NCBI GenBank assembly: GCA_043392685.1 | Contig: JBHZGM010000019.1 | Source: Metapseudomonas sp043392685 | Lineage (GTDB): Bacteria; Pseudomonadota; Gammaproteobacteria; Pseudomonadales; Pseudomonadaceae | DNA length: 64,000 nucleotides | Direction: 5' to 3' (one strand) | Shown here: one piece after another, positions 59,726 through 64,000 of the stretch | How positions within the stretch are numbered: position 1 is the first letter of the stretch | How the letters are laid out: every line of letters begins with the position of its first letter | The notes under the pieces: model-generated | Told to the model about the DNA's origin: nothing | Database searches by the model: none | What the model saw: only the letters and a program-made list of their open reading frames with translations | Program-made: the position numbers and the translations under genes

Positions 59726-60135
59726 TGGATTCCCTCAAACCGAAATGCGTGGGTGATGCGCGCCCGCCAAACGTCGGCAAGGCGGTGCTCGACGACCGCC
59801 CCGCTGTGTTCGTAGGCGTGGATGATTCCGAGGTCCGTGACGATGGCGACGTGCTGCGGCGCCTGACTGAACCGCATCAGCAGCACGTCGCTGGGGCGCA
59901 GATCGGACTTCGGGATCTCGCGGAGAAATGGCTGCCGGCGAATGGCCTGCTCGAGCTGGCCGTTCCAGGGATCGCGGCCATAGCCCTGCACGTCCTCGAC
60001 CGGCAGGCCCACAGCCTGGCAGGTGCAGACCAGCAGGCCGGCGCAATCCAGGCCGCGACCGGGCACACGCGCCTGGTGCCTGAATGGGGTCTTCAGCATG
60101 CTGCGCGCCGCGGCGATGATCTCTTCCGGGCTCAT
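59722..60135 (-). CDS. Phage NlpC/P60-type peptidoglycan hydrolase (tail assembly)
   Basis: A 137-residue single-domain cysteine peptidase. The catalytic Cys is in RVPGRGLDCAGLLVCTCQAV, the His in SQAPQHVAIVTDLGIIHAYE, with a third polar residue in the following strand. Such proteins sit at the tail tip and open the murein during injection. ATGA overlaps on both sides tie it to DUF2163 upstream and the tail-tip gene downstream. Confidence 0.88.
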   Translation of the reverse strand: MSPEEIIAAARSMLKTPFRHQARVPGRGLDCAGLLVCTCQAVGLPVEDVQGYGRDPWNGQLEQAIRRQPFLREIPKSDLRPSDVLLMRFSQAPQHVAIVTDLGIIHAYEHSGAVVEHRLADVWRARITHAFRFEGIQ

Positions 60136-61034
60136 GACTGCCTCCCGATCTCGTTGTACTGGGTCGGGGCCGGAATATGCGGATGGCCGCGCAGATTCAG
60201 CGCGTTGCTCCACTTGCCAACACAGTCCTCAGTCAGGCGCTTCCTGCAACCCGGGAGCATTTCGTACTGATCACCGACCTGCGGCAGGTAGAACCAGGCC
60301 TCCTGGGTGAAGATGACGCCGCCAGACTGGCTGTAGGCCTTGATTTCCAGCGGCTTAAGCCCGGCATTGGCGCCAGTAATGAAGCGGATGGCACCGGCGC
60401 CGAAGTAGTCGTCGACCTCGGTGCGGGCGCTGTCGGCGATGTAGTACTGGTCGGTGACCGAGGTGACCGTGCCCGTCACCAGCAGCGTGTCGTAATCCGG
60501 ACCGTCCGGCGCGGAGCGCGGGCCGGTGCAACTGCTGCGGCTCCAGGGCAGCTTCGTCGGCTCACCGAGGAAGCGGTCGAGGAACACGTTCTGGCAGGTC
60601 GGTGAGTAGCTGTACCCGACCGACTGGGATAGCGCATCGACCAGCCCCATGAACTCGATCTTGTAGCGCTCATCGACCAGATCGGCCTTGCCGAAGATGA
60701 AGGCCGCGCACGGCTCTTCGTCCTCGATCGGTGCGAACCAGGAGGTGGCGAAGACGTAGGCCTTGGCGTTGTCCCAGACGCCGGACGCCACCTGCTCCCG
60801 GGAGAGCATGCCGATCGCCGAGCTGACGAAGCCGGTGAAGTCCTGCGAGGTTGCGGAGAATCCGGCCGTGGTGGAAAGCCCGCTGAACTCGTAGCCCGTT
60901 CCCGTGAGATAGACCTCGCTGTTGCTCATCGACAGATTGGTCGGATGGGCGGCAAAGCGCAGAACGGTGCCATTGAGGGCGACCAGGCGAACGCAGTGAA
61001 CCCGAGTTCGCCAGTCAGCGACATGTGCTTTCAT
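60132..61034 (-). CDS. Phage DUF2163 / BR0599-family tail protein
   Basis: A 300-residue protein. The N-terminal DUF2163 region contains WRTRVHCVRLVALNGTVLRF and YEFSGLSTTAGFSATSQDFT. The C-terminal BR0599-type region has SPTCQNVFLDRFL and LPGCRKRLTEDCVGKWSNAL with cysteines that may coordinate a metal or Fe-S cluster, as in GTA and lambda-like tail-tip proteins. ATG 61034 (MKAHVADW) is used. It overlaps the NlpC/P60 gene by 4 bases. Confidence 0.85.
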   Translation of the reverse strand: MKAHVADWRTRVHCVRLVALNGTVLRFAAHPTNLSMSNSEVYLTGTGYEFSGLSTTAGFSATSQDFTGFVSSAIGMLSREQVASGVWDNAKAYVFATSWFAPIEDEEPCAAFIFGKADLVDERYKIEFMGLVDALSQSVGYSYSPTCQNVFLDRFLGEPTKLPWSRSSCTGPRSAPDGPDYDTLLVTGTVTSVTDQYYIADSARTEVDDYFGAGAIRFITGANAGLKPLEIKAYSQSGGVIFTQEAWFYLPQVGDQYEMLPGCRKRLTEDCVGKWSNALNLRGHPHIPAPTQYNEIGRQS

Positions 61035-61052
61035 GGGGCTCCAGAAACAAGA

Positions 61053-61073
61053 AAGCCCGCACGTGGCGGGCTT
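61053..61073. terminator. Hairpin between DUF2460 and DUF2163 genes
   Basis: AAGCCCGC-ACGTG-GCGGGCTT in the 56-base gap. Its T-tract is short, so it may be a partial terminator or mRNA processing point in the late operon. Confidence 0.5.
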
Positions 61074-61090
61074 GATCAACAGGGAATCAG

Positions 61091-61975
61091 TCAGTCAAGG
61101 GGGTTCAGAATCTCGACCAGGCGCAGGCCGGACACATCAAACACGCCACGCCCAAGGGCCTGGGTGCTGAACGAGGAATCGAACGCGACGGGAGTGTCGA
61201 ATTCACAACCCCCCGTGATGATGTCCAGGCCGGTATCCAGCGGGTGGGTCTGCACGGTTCCGCCGCTGGCGTAGGTGCTGAAGGCCGTGGTGTTGATATC
61301 GACCTGGATGTGCGTGCTGTCCGGCTTCGCAACGATTGCCCCGCGAAGGCCATTGATCTGCGTCATCCCCAACACATCCTTGAACGCCACAGACTCCCCT
61401 ACCAGGAAGCTGTTGGTGCCGACATCGACCACCGCCTGAGCGGCCTTGGTGATGCCGGCGATGGTGTCGGTCTTGTTCGCCGGCAGGGTGACGCGACCGG
61501 TGGTGGTGTCCACTGTCCAGCCGGTGATCACGCTGCCGCGCAGGGCGATGGCCACCTGGCCCGCCACCGGCTTGTAGATGATCCGTTTCGGACGGCCAAT
61601 GCTGGCCAGTCCAGGCTTGTCGCGACCGTACTCCTTCAGCAGCTGGTAGACCCCAGCACTGACCTTCTCCAGTACGCAGTCGGTGGCGCTGTACGCCGAC
61701 ACGCCATCCAGCGCGGTGGTGAAGTCGATCCAGCACTTGACCCTGAACCCCGCGTATCCGCCGTAGGTCCGGTGGAACAGGCTCTGCAACTCCAGAGCCA
61801 GCTCGTCCTGATCCTTCACGTAGTCGATGTTGAACACCCGGTAGGGCTTGCCGTTTCGCAGCCACGGGTAGCGCGAGCCGTCCGCCGTGATGGGCGCCTC
61901 GACGAAATAGCTGTCTTCCGCCTCTGCGCCCAGCCGAATGCAGGGGTCAAGGTTCTCTTCGATGAACTCGCCCAT
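61091..61975 (-). CDS. Phage DUF2460 tail protein
   Basis: A 294-residue protein. DUF2460 features: NGKPYRVFNIDYVKDQDELA and LFHRTYGGYAGFRVKCWIDF, followed by LEKVSAGVYQLLKEYGRD and RPKRIIYKPVAGQVAIALRG. It corresponds to a distal-tail component in GTA-like and siphophage tail modules. Its ATG overlaps the tape-measure stop (TGATG). Confidence 0.85.
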   Translation of the reverse strand: MGEFIEENLDPCIRLGAEAEDSYFVEAPITADGSRYPWLRNGKPYRVFNIDYVKDQDELALELQSLFHRTYGGYAGFRVKCWIDFTTALDGVSAYSATDCVLEKVSAGVYQLLKEYGRDKPGLASIGRPKRIIYKPVAGQVAIALRGSVITGWTVDTTTGRVTLPANKTDTIAGITKAAQAVVDVGTNSFLVGESVAFKDVLGMTQINGLRGAIVAKPDSTHIQVDINTTAFSTYASGGTVQTHPLDTGLDIITGGCEFDTPVAFDSSFSTQALGRGVFDVSGLRLVEILNPLD

Positions 61976-64000
61976 CAGGTATATCTCCCAGATCCCGCAA
62001 CGCCTAGGGCAATACCACGCCGCACGGCGGCGGCCGCTTCTCGGGCTTCGCGCGCATTGGTCACCCCGGGCAAGCTGATGTTGTAGGTATTCCCCCCGCC
62101 GGTGCGCCCACCGGCCATGCCGGCCTGCACGCGGTCGAGGGTGGCGTCGAGCTTGGCGCTGGTTTCCGCCGTGGTGACCCGTTCGCCCTTCTTCAGGTTC
62201 CAGGTGCCATCCTCGGGGATGGACATGATGCCGTCGTGGGCCTGACCTTCGATGCCAATCGACGCGATGTTGCCGACCAGGCTGGCGGTCGCCGCCGCCA
62301 CCGAGGCCATGGCGGCCAGGTTGAGCGGGAACGGGTTGGCCGCCGCCAGGGCGATACCTTCCTGAATGGCGATGGCCGCGCGGGCGATGGCGATGCCCTT
62401 CTCCACGGCGAATAGCGCCTTGTAGATGCCGGACGATTCGCCGGCATACACCCTGGCCATCTCGGCGAGGCTGCCGAAGGTGCTTTCTGCTGCAGACAGT
62501 TGGACGAGTTGCCGGTTCTTCTCGATGTTCGCCAAGGCTTCTTCGTGCTGGCGCTTGATGTCCAGTTCCTTGGCGTCCCACTCAGCACTGAGGTCAGCAC
62601 GATCCTCGCGGTGCTGAGCGAGCATCTCCAGTTGCGTGGCGTACCAATCCTCGAGCTCTCCTTGCGCATCGTCGATCTTCATCAATTCGCCGGCAGGACC
62701 ACCGATCGCTGCATCGATGCCGCCGAAATCCGGCGCATTCGTAAAAGCCGCGTCGATGGCTCGCTCAGTCTGCTTCCGCCGTTCGCCTTCCGGGATATCG
62801 GGCATCGCCTCGATGATCCGAAGGCGCTCCTTCAACTGATCGGTGAGTTGCTCCTCTTCGGTGCGCAGCTCGCTGACAACGCCCTTGTAGTCCTCCTGCG
62901 CCTTCTTCTGCTTCTCGAAGGCATCCACCGCATCCAGCGCAGCGGCAGCTTGGTCCAGCTGCGATTGGGTGGCGCCGTCCAGCGCCAGCTTGAACAGCGT
63001 TTCTTCCTTGGTTGTCAGGCCCAGGGTGGCCGCCTGCAATTGCAGGGCTTCGACCTGGGACTGAATGGCATCCGTGGCCTTCTGGGTCTTCTCGGTGTTC
63101 TGGTCAATGACGATACCGGCGGACTGCCCGCGCGCCCTGGATTGCTCCAACAGGTCGGCGATCAGCTTGATGCGCTTGGCGTATTCGGTCTCGGCGCCCT
63201 CGCCCGAGCCAGCGCTCCAGATTCCGTCGAGGACCTTGGCATAGCCTTCGACGCTTTGCCCGACATCCTCAAAGCCAACTGCCAAGGCGTTTTTGAAGGC
63301 GTCGAAGTTCTTCGCCACCTTGGCGCCGATGACTGGCGCGGCGAGTGGCCCCAACAGCAGATCGCTGGCCTCGACGCCGGCCGCACCGAAACCGGCAGCC
63401 AGCGCAGCGATACTTTTCCCGACCGCCTGAAACGCCGCATAGGCGCCAAACGCCGTTGCGGCCAGGCCTTTTAGAATGCCGCCGAAGGTCTGCCCCGCCT
63501 CCTTGGCGATGTCAGTGCCTTCTGCGACGACAAACAGCTCCCCGGAAAGATCGGCCAGCACGGGCAACATCCCCGCCGCGATCTGGTTGCGCAGACCGGT
63601 CAAGGCCTGATCGGTCAGGATCGACACGGCCTGCAATTCAGTCGCCGCACGGATGGTGTCGTTATCGAGGATGGCGCCGGCCTGGGCCGCCGACTCGCCG
63701 AGCAGGCGAAAGCCCTCGGCATTGTTCTTCAGCAGCGGAAGAAGCGCCGTGGCGTCACTGGCAATGGCCTCCAAGTAGAAGGTCATATCCGCCTGGCTGG
63801 CGCCGGCCTTCTCCAGGCTGGAGACGTAGAGCCCCAATGCCTCGGGCCCGGACAGCTTACGGAACTGGTCGGCGGTGACGCCTACTTTAGGCGCGACGTT
63901 CTCGAAGAAGTCTGCCAGCGCTCCGCCGCCGGTCTGCAGGAAGTCGCCGACCTTGTCGTTGACGTCCTTGAAAATGTCGGCGAGTTTGTCCTGCTCGATG
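61975..64000 (-). CDS. Phage tail tape measure protein (partial, 5' end beyond window)
   Basis: Open from the right edge to TGA 61975, about 675 residues visible. The frame continues upstream of any internal ATG (FKDVNDKVGDFLQTGGGALA, VAPKVGVTADQFRKLSGPEA), so the start lies outside. Features: hydrophobic segments (AATAFGAYAAFQAVGKSIAA), long coiled coils (KRQHEEALANIEKNRQLVQL), and an Ala-rich membrane-like region (IAIARAAIAIQEGIALAAAN). The C-terminal DGIMSIPEDGTWNLKKGERV motif is typical of tape-measure proteins. It determines tail length and forms the injection channel. Confidence 0.9.
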   Translation of the reverse strand, partial: IEQDKLADIFKDVNDKVGDFLQTGGGALADFFENVAPKVGVTADQFRKLSGPEALGLYVSSLEKAGASQADMTFYLEAIASDATALLPLLKNNAEGFRLLGESAAQAGAILDNDTIRAATELQAVSILTDQALTGLRNQIAAGMLPVLADLSGELFVVAEGTDIAKEAGQTFGGILKGLAATAFGAYAAFQAVGKSIAALAAGFGAAGVEASDLLLGPLAAPVIGAKVAKNFDAFKNALAVGFEDVGQSVEGYAKVLDGIWSAGSGEGAETEYAKRIKLIADLLEQSRARGQSAGIVIDQNTEKTQKATDAIQSQVEALQLQAATLGLTTKEETLFKLALDGATQSQLDQAAAALDAVDAFEKQKKAQEDYKGVVSELRTEEEQLTDQLKERLRIIEAMPDIPEGERRKQTERAIDAAFTNAPDFGGIDAAIGGPAGELMKIDDAQGELEDWYATQLEMLAQHREDRADLSAEWDAKELDIKRQHEEALANIEKNRQLVQLSAAESTFGSLAEMARVYAGESSGIYKALFAVEKGIAIARAAIAIQEGIALAAANPFPLNLAAMASVAAATASLVGNIASIGIEGQAHDGIMSIPEDGTWNLKKGERVTTAETSAKLDATLDRVQAGMAGGRTGGGNTYNISLPGVTNAREAREAAAAVRRGIALGVAGSGRYT

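Noticed and set aside
58514..59815. 433-codon plus-strand frame over the tail-tip gene
   Set aside because: Antisense to the long tail protein gene; Gly/Val/Glu-rich shadow composition.

Overview
The window comes from a Pseudomonas chromosome, probably near the P. aeruginosa / P. resinovorans / P. alcaligenes part of the genus. It is GC-rich. Its middle keeps a gene order I recognise from P. aeruginosa: Glu/Gly tRNAs, GST, fRMsr, DUF815 ATPase, sagS-like hybrid kinase, ospR-gpx, msrB, alaA, htpX, tpm, deaD, crotonase, class II DAHP synthase, ohrR, efp-earP. This rests on reading the sequence and on memory of those families; no database search was run.

Layout. (1) 1-7900 is variable: the tail of an ISL3-type transposase, a TAXI-TRAP uptake operon with its DUF1850 partner, an orphan histidine kinase, nhaA, a small periplasmic protein and a cupin dioxygenase-like gene that abuts a truncated integrase. 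(2) 8443-9124 is a five-gene tRNA cluster (Glu-Gly-Gly-Glu-Gly, minus strand) with its promoter and terminator. (3) 9246-37398 is mostly core genome: thiol and methionine-sulfoxide repair (fRMsr, gpx, msrB), two OhrR-type regulators, SagS-like signalling, proteases, RNA helicase, aromatic-pathway entry, LysR regulators, TauE/SafE carriers, and EF-P with its rhamnosyltransferase EarP. (4) 37825-40492 holds small genes: an XRE regulator, a His/Asp-rich small protein, a DUF882 peptidase-like protein, a Zn-ribbon protein, a cold-shock protein.

(5) 40615-53036 is the most interesting part: a compact lysine/pipecolate catabolic cluster. It contains amaA (L-pipecolate oxidase), amaB (piperideine-6-carboxylate/aminoadipate semialdehyde dehydrogenase), a LysR regulator, a class III aminotransferase (predicted 2-aminoadipate transaminase), a 1014-residue FAD/Fe-S D-2-hydroxyglutarate dehydrogenase-like protein, the DUF1338 2-oxoadipate dioxygenase/decarboxylase HglS with its H70/H226/E294 triad intact, and an additional ThDP-dependent enzyme of unknown role. 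Together these would carry L-pipecolate to 2-oxoglutarate. Three transcription units (amaA, amaB, hglS) share a 65-bp control module: a LysR-like palindrome centred near -64, a fixed spacer, and -35/-10 boxes 17 bp apart. The aminotransferase instead has a 43-codon leader ORF whose Shine-Dalgarno lies inside a 10-bp stem and whose stop overlaps the aminotransferase start.

(6) 53030-64000: a frameshifted NYN/PIN-like gene, then a prophage junction in the 3' end of a tRNA-Ser sequence (53882-53909), then the late tail genes of a siphovirus-type prophage on the minus strand (tape measure, DUF2460, DUF2163, NlpC/P60, tail-tip protein, DUF2793 fibre, DUF4376, DUF1353), running off the right edge.

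Dispersed repeats built on an EcoRI-containing GAATGAATTC core and on other REP-type palindromes punctuate the intergenic regions.
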